Assembly (NCBI GenBank): GCA_035569695.1
Contig: DATMMO010000053.1
Span: 1 to 26,631, forward strand
Length of the DNA: 26,631 bases
Direction of reading: 5' to 3'
Source: DASXMT01 sp035569695
GTDB lineage: Bacteria; Actinomycetota; Acidimicrobiia; Acidimicrobiales; RAAP-2
The notes under the pieces were generated by a model. The model searched no databases. It saw only the letters and a program-made list of their open reading frames with translations, and had not been told where the DNA came from. This document shows positions 6,579-13,763 of this stretch, one piece after another. Positions within the stretch are counted from its first letter, which is position 1. The number at the start of each line of letters is the position of its first letter. A program made the position numbers and the translations under genes.

Positions 6579-7616
6579 TTAGGTGCGCCTGGCTGCGTGG
6601 GCATCCTCCACTGCTCGCTTATCCCCACTACTGAGCTTCTGGGTGTCACGCGGTTCGGCGAAAGGTTGGACGCTTTCAGGCAGCCCTTCGGCGATCGCCC
6701 GGCCGTGATCGAGTTCAGCGTTGACCTCGGCACCAAAGAGTAAGGCAATGTTCGTCAGCCAGAGCCATACGAGAAAGATCACGACTCCGGCTAGTGAACC
6801 ATAAGTCTTGTTGTAGGACGAGAAGTTGACGACGTATACAGCGAACAGAGCCGAGACCGCCAGCCAGCCGATGGTGGCAATCACGCCACCCGGACTGATC
6901 CATTTGATGCCGCCTTGCTTGGCGTTGGGGCTAGCCCAGAACAAGACGGCAAGAAGCAACGAGACTAGGACCAAGAGCAAAGGCCACTTGACGATGTTCC
7001 AGACAAGCACGGTCGTGCCGCCGGCGCCGATGGCGTCTCCCACCTGTGTGGCGATTGGTCCACTGACGACCACGATGACTGCTCCCACCACCAAGACGAC
7101 CACGGCCACGATTGTTACGCCTATCCGGATCGGAATCGTCTTCCAGATCGGTCGTCCTTCCCCCATGTGATAGATGACGTTCGATGCCCGTCGGAAGGCT
7201 CCCACGTAGCTAGAGGCTGACCACAGCGCGATGAGGAGTCCGACGACGGCCCCGACGGTCGCCTCGGCTTTATCGGACTGAGCCTGCGCTATTAGTGTCC
7301 TGACAAAGTGAGCACTCGAGCCGGGAGCTACTGACTGGACCTGCTTCACCAGCTGATGAGCGGTGTCTGTTCCCACTAGACCGAGGATGGCGAACAGCAC
7401 GATCAGCCCGGGCACGACTGCCAGGATGCCGTAGTAGGTCAGAGCAGCGGCGAGAACAGTCAAGTTGTTGAGTTTGAACTCCGCCATCACTCGCTTCAGG
7501 ACAGCCAGCTGTGAGCTTCGAGGGAGATCTGCAGGACTCTCCGGTGTAGATCCGGCGACTGCAGTCTCAGGTTCGGCGCCGGTCGTTTGGGCCGCAGCAT
7601 CAGGCGGTTTCGTCAT
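6579..7616 (-). CDS. YihY/BrkB-type inner-membrane protein
   Basis: A 345-residue integral membrane protein of the YihY (BrkB, formerly 'RNase BN') family, role unknown. After a ~45-residue polar N-terminus it has the family opening KLNNLTVLAAALTYYGILAVVPG (residues about 48-70), then several hydrophobic spans (to about six), and the conserved region GVIATIGWLAVSALFAVYV followed by YGSLAGVVIFLVWLWLTNIALLFGAEVNAELDH, the most diagnostic part of the family. I choose the ATG at 7616, which has GAGAGGGA upstream, over the TTG at 7649. A textbook SigF/SigB-type promoter lies 60-84 bp upstream, so expression in stress or stationary phase is likely. It diverges from the holin-like operon. Confidence 0.9.
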   Translation of the reverse strand: MTKPPDAAAQTTGAEPETAVAGSTPESPADLPRSSQLAVLKRVMAEFKLNNLTVLAAALTYYGILAVVPGLIVLFAILGLVGTDTAHQLVKQVQSVAPGSSAHFVRTLIAQAQSDKAEATVGAVVGLLIALWSASSYVGAFRRASNVIYHMGEGRPIWKTIPIRIGVTIVAVVVLVVGAVIVVVSGPIATQVGDAIGAGGTTVLVWNIVKWPLLLVLVSLLLAVLFWASPNAKQGGIKWISPGGVIATIGWLAVSALFAVYVVNFSSYNKTYGSLAGVVIFLVWLWLTNIALLFGAEVNAELDHGRAIAEGLPESVQPFAEPRDTQKLSSGDKRAVEDAHAARRT

Positions 7617-7674
7617 CTCGGTCCCTCTCGGGTCGGACCTCGGGGTCAATCAATAGAGCTGTAAGCGTGGGCCA

Positions 7675-7700
7675 ATACCCTGACCCGTGTAGTCCAAACG
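7675..7700 (-). promoter_or_regulatory. SigF/SigB-type promoter of the YihY gene
   Basis: On the minus strand CGTTT (7696-7700), a 15-bp spacer and GGGTAT (7675-7680) match the actinobacterial SigF/SigB consensus GTTT-N15-GGGTAT exactly. The start would fall near 7668, leaving a ~50-nt leader before the ATG at 7616. Confidence 0.7.
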
Positions 7701-7777
7701 TGATGGATCGATGCTCGGGCAGTTCTCGTGTTACCAAGGAGTGCCCGGGGGGCTGCAGATGAAAGACGAAGGGCTCT

Positions 7778-7803
7778 GGTTTCATCGCGGTTGCACTGGG
7801 TAG
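7778..7803 (+). promoter_or_regulatory. SigF/SigB-type promoter of the holin-like operon
   Basis: GGTTT (7778-7782), a 15-bp spacer and GGGTAG (7798-7803) on the plus strand match the same consensus as the divergent promoter 80 bp away. The start would fall near 7810, about 38 bp before the GTG at 7848. Confidence 0.65.
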
Positions 7804-7847
7804 ATCCGGAGGGCACTAGCGAACCCCACTCAAACAGAGGCCCCATC

Positions 7848-8342
7848 GTGAGTACCGACCCTCCAACTCCCCAACGATCGACGGCAGCGATGAACGTCTC
7901 TACTGAGAAAGGCGCAAACCCCGTGGTGTCTTCCGTCGCTGCGGACAGACCGACCAAGTCGACCGGGGAACTGTTACAAGACCCTTCTTCTCAGTTAATC
8001 GACCTCGTTCATGATGAGGTCGCACTGGCGAAAGCCGAGATGTCCGAGAAAGCGAAGAAACTCGGCGTCGGTGCCGGCATGTTCGGCGGGTCCGCCCTGT
8101 TCGGCATCTTTGCCTTGGCCGCGCTCATCGCCGCCGCCATCGCCGCCATCGGCGGAGTTCTGTCGATTTGGGCGGCGGCGCTTATCGTCGGCGGCGGATT
8201 AGCCGCCCTCGCCGGGACATTTGCCGTATGGGGCCGATCCGAGGTCAAACGGGGCAGTCCGCCAGTTCCCGAAGAGGCGATGAACAGCACCAAGGAGGAT
8301 GTCACATGGCTGAAGACCCAAGCGCGATCCGCGAAGCCATAA
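7848..8342 (+). CDS. Phage-holin-like membrane protein (DUF1469/Holin-X type)
   Basis: A 164-residue protein of the actinobacterial phage-holin-superfamily type, found in chromosomal stress clusters rather than phages. The core runs from ELLQDPSSQLIDLVHDEVALAKAEMSEKAKKLGVGAGMF (about residues 43-81), which is the signature amphipathic helix, into two alanine-rich transmembrane helices (about 82-128) with a short polar turn, and a charged tail. I take the GTG at 7848 because AGAGG is well placed before it; an ATG at 7890 is possible and has a weaker site. It overlaps the DUF3618 gene by 37 bp and is driven by the SigF/SigB-like promoter just upstream. Function is unknown; lysis is unlikely in this context. 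Confidence 0.85.
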   Translation: MSTDPPTPQRSTAAMNVSTEKGANPVVSSVAADRPTKSTGELLQDPSSQLIDLVHDEVALAKAEMSEKAKKLGVGAGMFGGSALFGIFALAALIAAAIAAIGGVLSIWAAALIVGGGLAALAGTFAVWGRSEVKRGSPPVPEEAMNSTKEDVTWLKTQARSAKP

Positions 8343-8665
8343 ACGAAACCCGCTCCGACCTAGCCGGGACCATCGACGCCCTGGGCCAGAAGGCGGACTT
8401 GAAGGCCCGAGGTACCGACAAGTTGAATGAGGCAAAGGAGCAAGCAAAAGACCAGGCGAAAGAGGTCGGGGATCGTATCCAGCAAGTGTTACCGGCCGAG
8501 GCTCGCCCGGGGCTGGCTAGAGCCATTGACCAGGCACATTCGACGACATCCAGAGTCGGCACCATCGTCCGGGATCGCCCCCTGTTGGTGGCAGCTGTCG
8601 TTGTCGTGATAGCGCTCGTTCTCCGTCCGACGCGCCTGAACCACCGAAGGGAGGCGCGAGGGTGA
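8306..8665 (+). CDS. DUF3618 membrane-anchored protein
   Basis: A 119-residue protein opening with DPSAIREAINETRSDLAGTIDALGQK, the DUF3618 signature, then a Lys/Glu/Ala-rich helix (about residues 35-60, coiled-coil-like) and one transmembrane span (DRPLLVAAVVVVIALVL, about 91-107) near the C-terminus, with a short basic tail in the cytoplasm. AAGGAGGA ends six bases before the ATG. The gene starts inside the 3' end of the holin-like gene and its stop overlaps the DUF4235 start as GTGA, so the three are co-translated. Its partners in many actinobacteria are the same holin-like and DUF4235 proteins; the molecular role is not established. Confidence 0.88.
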   Translation: MAEDPSAIREAINETRSDLAGTIDALGQKADLKARGTDKLNEAKEQAKDQAKEVGDRIQQVLPAEARPGLARAIDQAHSTTSRVGTIVRDRPLLVAAVVVVIALVLRPTRLNHRREARG

Positions 8666-8928
8666 AACTCCTCTACAAACCCTTAGGTCTCGTGATCAGC
8701 GTAATGGGAGGCATCGTGGCGAGCGCCCTGTTCAAACGGGCGTGGAAGTTCGTGGGGCATGAGGACGAGGCACCGGCGGCCACGGAGCGCAAGCGTGATT
8801 GGGGTGAAATCTTGTTAGCGGCGGCCCTACAGGGGGCGATATTCGGTCTGGTCAAGGCGATCATGGACCGGGGGGGCGCGGTTTGGTTCCGAAAGGCGAC
8901 TGGAACCTGGCCTGGCGACGAGGGCTAA
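8662..8928 (+). CDS. DUF4235 small membrane protein
   Basis: An 88-residue protein beginning KLLYKPLGLVISVMGGIVASALFKRAWK, which is the DUF4235 opening: one transmembrane helix that starts almost at residue 1. A polar stretch with DEAPAATERKRDWGEIL and a second hydrophobic segment (LLAAALQGAIFGLVKAIMDR, about residues 51-70) follow. GTG start with GGGAGG upstream, coupled to the DUF3618 stop. It is the last gene of the SigF/SigB-like operon; no terminator hairpin is obvious after it. Function unknown, probably part of an envelope stress assembly. Confidence 0.87.
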   Translation: MKLLYKPLGLVISVMGGIVASALFKRAWKFVGHEDEAPAATERKRDWGEILLAAALQGAIFGLVKAIMDRGGAVWFRKATGTWPGDEG

Positions 8929-9478
8929 AGCTGGTTTGGCGACCGATACGAGCCGTAGATCTGTCGTTCGGCAGGGTCACAGAAGAGAAGTTTGCATTTC
9001 AAGCGCAACGGACCCCTGCTTGTCTTGGTGTGTCGTCCCGTGGTCGTCGACGCCTCTGGAGGACGGTCATAGGGGATGGATCGCTCACTCGATGCCCTCC
9101 TCGTCGCTCGCTCTGCCAACGGAGATATCGACGCATGCGAACAACGAGCGGCTCGTGTTTCGCATGTACATCGACATGCTGGGCAAGTTCCCCTGATGGC
9201 TTTCGAGATACACGATGAGTGATGCGCTGTGGGACCACTTGCCTTGTGGGCGGGACAAAGAGCATCTCCTCCAACCGGTAGCCGATGACAGCCCACTTGG
9301 CGAGGCCGTTATCGGTCAACTCGTGGTAGTGCCGCCGTCCTGGTCGTCCGGGCCGATCTCACGGTCGAGGAAATAATTCTCGAATAACTTGGAGAGTCTC
9401 CTTAATTTTGGCTCGGAGTGGGTATCGAACACAGTGTCGCCACTATGGCGGCCTACGAACCCCGCTGAAGGAGCCCCG
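8929..9478. other. 550-bp gap with degenerate coding content
   Basis: There is no intact gene here on either strand. The only recognisable content is the decayed ECF sigma-factor start at 9076-9222. A GGGTAT at 9420-9425 could be the -10 of a stress promoter for the DUF2273-like gene, but no GTTT-like -35 is present at the right distance (CTTA is the nearest match), so I do not call a promoter. Confidence 0.5.
9076..9222 (+). pseudogene. Decayed N-terminus of an ECF sigma factor
   Basis: A short frame opens MDRSLDALLVARSANGDIDA, which fits the start of sigma-70 region 2 in ECF factors (DxxLVxxAxxGDxxAF). In the overlapping +2 frame the same stretch continues ERLVFRMYIDMLGKFP, matching the next ECF segment (LVYRxALRMLG). 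The two halves are separated by a frameshift and a loss of several codons, and no regions 2.4 or 4 follow. I read it as a sigma-factor relic inside the stress block. The match is short, so confidence is limited. Confidence 0.4.
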
Positions 9479-9658
9479 TTGTCTCGTCCGCAATACGCCT
9501 TCTTGATTGCTCTGCTCCTCGTCTGGCTTGCCTGGGCCGCAGGCTGGGTGGTCGTCGCCGCCATTGCTGCTGGCCTCATTGCATGGCAGGCAGTCCGCCT
9601 TCTCGAGGGGGACGTTGACCTTCAAGACCTCTTGGAGCGATTCCGTATAAAGAAGTGA
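9479..9658 (+). CDS. DUF2273-like small integral membrane protein
   Basis: A 59-residue protein if started at TTG 9479, chosen because GAAGGAG ends five bases upstream; a longer frame from 9389 adds a composition-poor N-terminus. Almost the whole chain is a helical hairpin (YAFLIALLLVWLAWAAG and WVVVAAIAAGLIAWQAV) followed by LLEGDVDLQDLLERF, the 'GxxDLxxLL' tail of DUF2273 proteins. These are standard partners of Asp23 and AmaP in alkaline-shock operons, where they help recruit Asp23 to the membrane. It precedes the asp23 gene by 63 bp. The assignment rests on topology, tail motif and context. Confidence 0.65.
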   Translation: MSRPQYAFLIALLLVWLAWAAGWVVVAAIAAGLIAWQAVRLLEGDVDLQDLLERFRIKK

Positions 9659-9721
9659 CTCGACCGGTTCTCAGCCCGTCATTGCCAAACGGGCAGTCCA
9701 AACCTATCCAAAGGAACTCAC

Positions 9722-10312
9722 ATGTCCGAATCCAATCAACCAGCCAAATCCAGCGCGTCTTCGGAAGGGGCGAATGGCCCCGAGAAGAGCCAGAGTGAGC
9801 CCGATAAGAATCAACGCGAGCTACACCAGAACAAAAGCGGGTCAGAGGAGAGGAAAAAGGCATCCGAGAGGAAGCAAGCATTGTCGTCGAGCAAAGGTCG
9901 CGACAAGGAGGGCGGCGGGGCCTTGCACACTGAACACGGGACTACCACCATCGCCAATAGCGTCGTGGCCAAGATCGCAAGCTTGGCTACGCAAGAAATC
10001 TCCGGTGTCCAGGCCATGGGGAAGACGCTTTCTCGCACGTTGGGTACCCTGCGGGCCAAGGTACCCGGCGCATCAGAGGCAGAATCGCAGGGGGTGTCAG
10101 TCGAGGTGGGAGAGCGCGAAGCAGCCATCGACATCGACATTGTCGTCGAATACGGCAACAGCATCGTCGAGGTGGCCGAGGCGATCCGCGAAAACGTCAT
10201 TGAGCGTATCGAAACGATGACTGGTCTCGAGGTGGTGGAAGTCAATGTGAGCGTCGATGACCTGTACCTCGAAGGCAGTGACGACGAGGACCAGGGATCG
10301 CGCGTCGAGTGA
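9722..10312 (+). CDS. Asp23/Gls24 family envelope stress response protein
   Basis: A 196-residue cytoplasmic, membrane-associated protein. Residues 1 to about 65 are low-complexity, rich in Ser, Lys, Glu and Gln. The Asp23 domain follows: GTTTIANSVVAKIASLATQEISGVQAMG (about 76-103), then GVSVEVGEREAAIDIDIVVEYG, and the signature VAEAIRENVIERIETMTGLEVVEVNVSVDDL near the C-terminus. In Firmicutes Asp23 is anchored by AmaP, which is also encoded here. ATG 9722 has AAAGGA upstream. The gene overlaps the next one as GTGA, starting a tightly coupled four-gene run. The long charged N-terminal extension is unusual compared with classical ~150-residue Asp23. Confidence 0.92.
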   Translation: MSESNQPAKSSASSEGANGPEKSQSEPDKNQRELHQNKSGSEERKKASERKQALSSSKGRDKEGGGALHTEHGTTTIANSVVAKIASLATQEISGVQAMGKTLSRTLGTLRAKVPGASEAESQGVSVEVGEREAAIDIDIVVEYGNSIVEVAEAIRENVIERIETMTGLEVVEVNVSVDDLYLEGSDDEDQGSRVE

Positions 10313-10662
10313 GTTCTTCGGGGCCACAGCCTCCGACCCAGATCGGACGACGGGGAGTAGTCGCCTTGGCGGTGGCGCTTGCGGTCGATCAGATTCCCAA
10401 CGTCGCTCGATCGAGGATTCTGACCAATGCCACCATGTATCCCGGTGGCCGTGTCGACGGCATCGTTCTGGCCACAGAGAGCGTAACGGTGCACGTGATC
10501 GTGGACTACGCCGAGTATGGGAGGTCTCTTCCGATCGTCGGCAATCGTGTGCTTGCCGCCGCTCGCGACGCCCTGAAGACGGTTGACGACAAGAGGACAG
10601 TAGTTGTGCGCATCGACGAGCTAGCACCGATACATCCGGCCAGTGGTAACGAGGCAAAGTGA
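10309..10662 (+). CDS. Second Asp23-like protein
   Basis: A 117-residue protein without the N-terminal extension of its neighbour. The pattern ALAVDQIPNVARSRIL, then GRVDGIVLATESVTVHVIVDYAEYG (about residues 48-72) and VLAAARDALKTVDDKRTVVVRIDEL corresponds to the Asp23 order (helix, two strands, helix, strand), but conserved residues are fewer. It probably pairs or co-assembles with the preceding Asp23 protein. GTG start at 10309 overlaps the upstream stop; no independent ribosome-binding site is strong, so coupling is expected. Sequence similarity alone is weak; context raises the confidence. Confidence 0.7.
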   Translation: MSSSGPQPPTQIGRRGVVALAVALAVDQIPNVARSRILTNATMYPGGRVDGIVLATESVTVHVIVDYAEYGRSLPIVGNRVLAAARDALKTVDDKRTVVVRIDELAPIHPASGNEAK

Positions 10663-11192
10663 TGCGCCTCTTCAATCGTCTATTGGTCTTTGCCCTTGGG
10701 ATCGTCTTCATTGCGCTGGGTTTCATTGCCGCTGTCGAGGCGATATGGACAGGTCTCGGATATCAATTCCTGTGGTTCCCGGGCAGGGAGTGGTTGCATA
10801 CTCTTCGCAAGACACCCTGGTCAGCAAGGTCGGCGCTCGTTGGTGCTGCGATTGTGGCGCTGATCGCATTGATGCTGTTAATTGCCGAAATTCGACCGTG
10901 GCGCAAGCGCCTTGTGCGGACCCTTAGCGATCGGGACGGCACGTGGCTTCTCCATCGACGCTCGACCGAGCACCATGTGGGCCGAAACCTGGAGGCCACC
11001 GTGCTCAGGACGGCTATCAAGACCCACCTCGATATCTCCGCTCATCGCTGGAAGCTCTCTCTTCGAGCCGACGCGGCAGCAACCACTCGGCCCAGACTCG
11101 AGGCGGCGGGACGCGACGAGCTTGAGAAGCTTGGTGCTCCGGCAGGATCCACAGTGCAGGTACGGACCACCCGGGGTCCGGGCGCGCAATGA
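10662..11192 (+). CDS. DUF6286 membrane protein of the Asp23 cluster
   Basis: A 176-residue protein with two transmembrane helices (about residues 6-27 and 54-77) joined by a loop with WTGLGYQFLWFPGREWLHTLRKTPWS, as in DUF6286 proteins, and a soluble C-terminal domain with an alternating strand pattern and basic residues. I choose ATG 10662, which has GAGG seven bases upstream and shares a base with the previous stop; GTG 10659 is the alternative. It sits between Asp23-like and AmaP-like genes in the usual order for actinobacteria. It probably helps anchor Asp23 proteins under the membrane. Confidence 0.82.
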   Translation: MRLFNRLLVFALGIVFIALGFIAAVEAIWTGLGYQFLWFPGREWLHTLRKTPWSARSALVGAAIVALIALMLLIAEIRPWRKRLVRTLSDRDGTWLLHRRSTEHHVGRNLEATVLRTAIKTHLDISAHRWKLSLRADAAATTRPRLEAAGRDELEKLGAPAGSTVQVRTTRGPGAQ

Positions 11193-11773
11193 GCGATCGA
11201 CGAAACCGCCTGATTCTGACGATGTTCGCTTTGATCCTGTTTGTGGCTGCACTCCTTGCCCTTCTGTACGGCGTCGGAGTCTTCGGCGAGTACCGCGCTT
11301 CCGAACCGGTCATTGATGACAATGTCATTCATCGATGGAACAACAACGGCGCAGGATCTTTCGCCGTGCTCGGCGCCGTCGGCTTCGTGTTGTTCCTGGC
11401 GGGGTGCATCCTTGTTGTACGCGAGTGGCGTCGTAACGACGGCAGAAAGCGTGCCGGCACTCTGGCCTTTCCCGCAAAAGTGAGTGATCGGGGCATGACC
11501 ACGCTCGACTCGGCGTCCCTGAGCCACACGTTGGAAGCCGATCTGAAACGGCTGCCCGACGTGAGCGGCGCCCTTGTTGGACTGTTTGGAGGAGCACCGG
11601 ACGTAGAACTGCGGACGGTTCTCGACGTCAGCGATCAGGTCAACCTCAACGGCCTCCCGAAGCAATTCGGCGAGGCAATGGACCGGTTCACCCGGACTGT
11701 CGGCTTCCGACCGCATCCGATTCGGGTGACCCTTCGGTTCCGAGGAACAGGCCGGGAGCGTCGGCTCCGCTAA
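11189..11773 (+). CDS. AmaP-like alkaline shock membrane anchor protein
   Basis: A 194-residue protein with a hairpin of two transmembrane helices (about residues 7-30 and 55-78) and a C-terminal soluble domain ending in arginine-rich residues. This is the layout of AmaP, which tethers Asp23 to the membrane in Staphylococcus. Between the helices lies a ~25-residue external loop (EYRASEPVIDDNVIHRWNNN). The soluble part has a strand-helix pattern that resembles the Asp23/AmaP fold (VSDQVNLNGLPKQFGEAMDRF, then a final IRVTLRFR strand). ATGA overlap with the DUF6286 gene. The family call is from topology and operon order; residue-level identity is modest. Confidence 0.7.
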   Translation: MSDRRNRLILTMFALILFVAALLALLYGVGVFGEYRASEPVIDDNVIHRWNNNGAGSFAVLGAVGFVLFLAGCILVVREWRRNDGRKRAGTLAFPAKVSDRGMTTLDSASLSHTLEADLKRLPDVSGALVGLFGGAPDVELRTVLDVSDQVNLNGLPKQFGEAMDRFTRTVGFRPHPIRVTLRFRGTGRERRLR

Positions 11774-11806
11774 GCGATCTTTGGCCAGTCGAATCATCAG
11801 TGCAGA

Positions 11807-12157
11807 GTGAATCAGATTCTTCGGCGAGCTCCCTGCACCCGGCAACCTCTGGCAACCCGAGTCGACGAACCCGGCCAGCGGTTATGGCCCCGGTATTGGC
11901 CGGAGGTTCCCCTCTGTTTGAGAAGTCACTGTGGCGGTAATTATGTCGACGGGATCACGGGGATCCCGCCGAGAGGGAGGGAGATCACAGAAACGCTGAT
12001 TTTACTTGGGCTAGTTCTGGTGATCGTTCTTGCTGGGCTGGGTCTTGCCTTGTACGTTCTATGTATCGCCGTGGCCGTACTGCTTGTCCTCTGGCTAATC
12101 GGCTTCGTGGTAGGTCGTGACGAGGGTGCGGGTAACCACAGGTTCTACCGCTGTTAG
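11807..12157 (+). CDS. Small hydrophobic membrane protein (lmo0937/DUF5670-like), start uncertain
   Basis: The believable part is the last ~58 residues: a hydrophobic hairpin (LILLGLVLVIVLAGLGLALYVL and AVAVLLVLWLIGFVVG) ending GRDEGAGNHRFYRC, close to the actinobacterial 'hydrophobic protein' pattern FGLGFxLxxLWWVAVxxxVVWLxGFFVRxxxxRWYRW. The GTG at 11807 gives 116 residues, but the N-terminal half has no plausible protein character. A very strong Shine-Dalgarno (GAGGGAGGGAG, 11973-11983) sits just before the hydrophobic part, yet no ATG, GTG or TTG follows in frame at the right distance; the nearest candidate is CTG at 11996. Either a rare start is used or the start codon was lost. Confidence 0.5.
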   Translation: MNQILRRAPCTRQPLATRVDEPGQRLWPRYWPEVPLCLRSHCGGNYVDGITGIPPRGREITETLILLGLVLVIVLAGLGLALYVLCIAVAVLLVLWLIGFVVGRDEGAGNHRFYRC

Positions 12158-12426
12158 TAGTCGCCCATCGGCTGCTCTGGGCTCTGGCATCGGATCTTCA
12201 CGGTGGCCTGATTCAACTCGGACCGGTCGATCAGGCGAGCTGACCGCAGGTGCGATCTCACCGCTGGCGCAAACCCTCGGAGTCTCCCTGGCGACCCGTC
12301 CTCGTCAAGGAATACCGAAGTCGTTGCGGGGGTATATTCGAAGAAGGTCTCGCTTTCCACAATCAGGGCGCGATGGTTGAACGATCGTCATGATCGCTAG
12401 ACATTCCAAAGGCTAAGGGGCAAAGT

Positions 12427-12894
12427 GTGGCGACGGTTGAAACGTACATCGAAGGAACGCCCTCGGAGGTGTACTCCGTGCTCGCCAACGGCTGGTATTA
12501 CTCCGGATGGGTGGTCGGAACGTCGCACATGCGGGCGGTAGAGGAAGCGTGGCCGGCCGCTGGAAGCCGCCTGTTCCATGCGAGCGGGGTGTGGCCAGCA
12601 GTCCTAGCCGACGAGACCAGCATCGACGAGGTATTGCCGAATGAGCGGCTGGTCATGACAGCCCGTGGTCGACCATTCGGCGAGGCTCGCATCGAGATCG
12701 ACCTTGCCGTCGAAGGTGATGGAACGAGAGTTACGCTCACCGAAACCCCCATACAAGGTCCGGCCTCCTGGATGCACAACCGGCTCGCCGACCTTATTCT
12801 TCGCCGCAGGAACGTCGAATCTCTCGCTCGTCTCGCCTCCATGTCTGAGCGTAGAACGGCACCTCACAGCACAGATCCAGAGCGCACACCGTGA
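12427..12894 (+). CDS. SRPBCC family protein (polyketide cyclase/START-like)
   Basis: A 155-residue helix-grip protein that should bind a hydrophobic ligand in a central cavity. The N-terminal ATVETYIEGTPSEVYSVLANGWYYSGWVVG segment is the first strand and the alpha-helix pair of the fold; IDEVLPNERLVMTARGRPFGEARIEIDLAVEGDGTRVTLTETP (about residues 62-103) forms the beta-sheet; and NRLADLILRRRNVESLARLASM is the long C-terminal helix. GTG start at 12427 with AAGGGG nearby. Monocistronic, followed within a few bases by a hairpin with a T-run. Such proteins often accompany stress clusters in actinobacteria; ligand unknown. The 270 bp upstream (12158-12426) hold no other gene. Confidence 0.88.
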   Translation: MATVETYIEGTPSEVYSVLANGWYYSGWVVGTSHMRAVEEAWPAAGSRLFHASGVWPAVLADETSIDEVLPNERLVMTARGRPFGEARIEIDLAVEGDGTRVTLTETPIQGPASWMHNRLADLILRRRNVESLARLASMSERRTAPHSTDPERTP

Positions 12895-12895
12895 T

Positions 12896-12924
12896 CGGGG
12901 CTTCTCCAGATCCCCGTACTTTTT
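12896..12924 (+). terminator. Intrinsic terminator of the SRPBCC gene
   Basis: CGGGG and CCCCG (arms 12896-12900 and 12912-12916) form a short GC stem with an 11-base loop, followed by TACTTTTTC. The position one base after the stop codon supports it; the stem is short. Confidence 0.5.
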
Positions 12925-13220
12925 CGGGCGGTTCCTACCTTGGCGTCCCTGGTCCCAGCTTGCTTGCCGATGCCCAAGCAGGAGCTTCATGGCGCAGGGA
13001 CGTCGGAATCGCCGACGCACGAGCAGCCTTTTGTGGGCCCGCTCGTGAAGAGGGCCGCAGTTGGTCTGGCATCGCCGAGGCCTCGGTCAAGGACCCTGCA
13101 AGGCGATCACGTTGGAATCTACCTGGCATGCCGCGGACAATGTGATGACACCCTTCAGAGTCATCTCAGCCGACTACTTGGCGGCGGAAAAGGTTTAAAC
13201 GTTCAGCTGTAGGATCCGCC
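12925..13220. other. No supportable gene
   Basis: There are only short frames on both strands, without ribosome-binding sites, family motifs or consistent codon bias. A plus-strand frame with HEQPFVGPLVKRA faintly recalls the start of holin-like proteins but leads nowhere. Confidence 0.4.
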
Positions 13221-13410
13221 ATGGCCACTACCAGCGACGAGCTCAAGAACTGATCGACAAGCTTCGAGGCAATACCGATCCGACTGAACCGGCAATGGTG
13301 GGAGACGTGCTGGCCCTTGCCGTAGAGGTCTTCAGCCTCTCCGAGCGATTGGTCGGGATCGAGTCCAATAGAGGTGGCTGTCGCCTGCATCTAACCTCGA
13401 TGAAGGAACG
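13221..13410 (+). pseudogene. Small frameshifted protein gene, family unknown
   Basis: ATG 13221 starts MATTSDELK and stops after 10 codons. Skipping one base (one G lost in the CTCAAGAACTG region) restores a long helical reading: ELIDKLRGNTDPTEP and then MVGDVLALAVEVFSLSERLVGIE. The restored sequence looks like a real amphipathic-helical protein and the ATG has AGGA upstream. The rest of the frame downstream loses protein character. I do not recognise the family. The simplest reading is a recently inactivated small gene. Confidence 0.4.
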
Positions 13411-13678
13411 TCCTGGTCGCGACATTCAGCACAGATCACGCGTCGGGGATGCGACGTGCGCTATAGCCGCCGACCTCCCCAAGGAGAGGCCGTCCTGTTC
13501 GATCGTGGTCGGCCCAGGTGCATGGCATCCCGGATCCGATCAATGCAGCAGTCAGAGGGCTGGTGGAGAGCCCGCCGCGTAGGTGGGGATGGGTTGGCGC
13601 CTCGTTTCGGCTTGGGCGTAATGGTCCCAACCGCGAAGCGCTCGCATCCCATAGACGAGCATGCTCTATGCCATCCTC

Positions 13679-13705
13679 GGTTTGGAATCCGAGTGGGATT
13701 GGTAC
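13679..13705 (+). promoter_or_regulatory. Possible SigF/SigB-type promoter of the CsbD gene
   Basis: GGTTT (13679-13683), a 16-bp spacer and TGGTAC (13700-13705) resemble GGTTT-N15/17-GGGTAT (perfect -35, four of six in the -10). The distance to the CsbD ATG at 13764 is about 58 bp. The weaker -10 keeps this tentative. Confidence 0.4.
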
Positions 13706-13763
13706 AACTTATAGGCCGGCCAGGTCGACTATGAGGGTCGCCAGGCGAAACTTGAGGAGTTAT

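Noticed and set aside
7848..8342. Holin-like protein as evidence for a prophage
   Set aside because: No other phage genes; this family is a standard chromosomal member of actinobacterial stress clusters.
9811..10494. 227-codon minus-strand frame
   Set aside because: Antisense to the Asp23 genes; Ser/Arg-rich composition typical of a shadow.
11042..11845. 267-codon minus-strand frame
   Set aside because: Shadow of the DUF6286/AmaP-like genes, which are coupled by ATGA overlap and have membrane topology.
12328..12335. GGGTAT upstream of the SRPBCC gene as a SigF/SigB -10
   Set aside because: No GTTT-like -35 at 14-17 bp; one half of a consensus is expected by chance.
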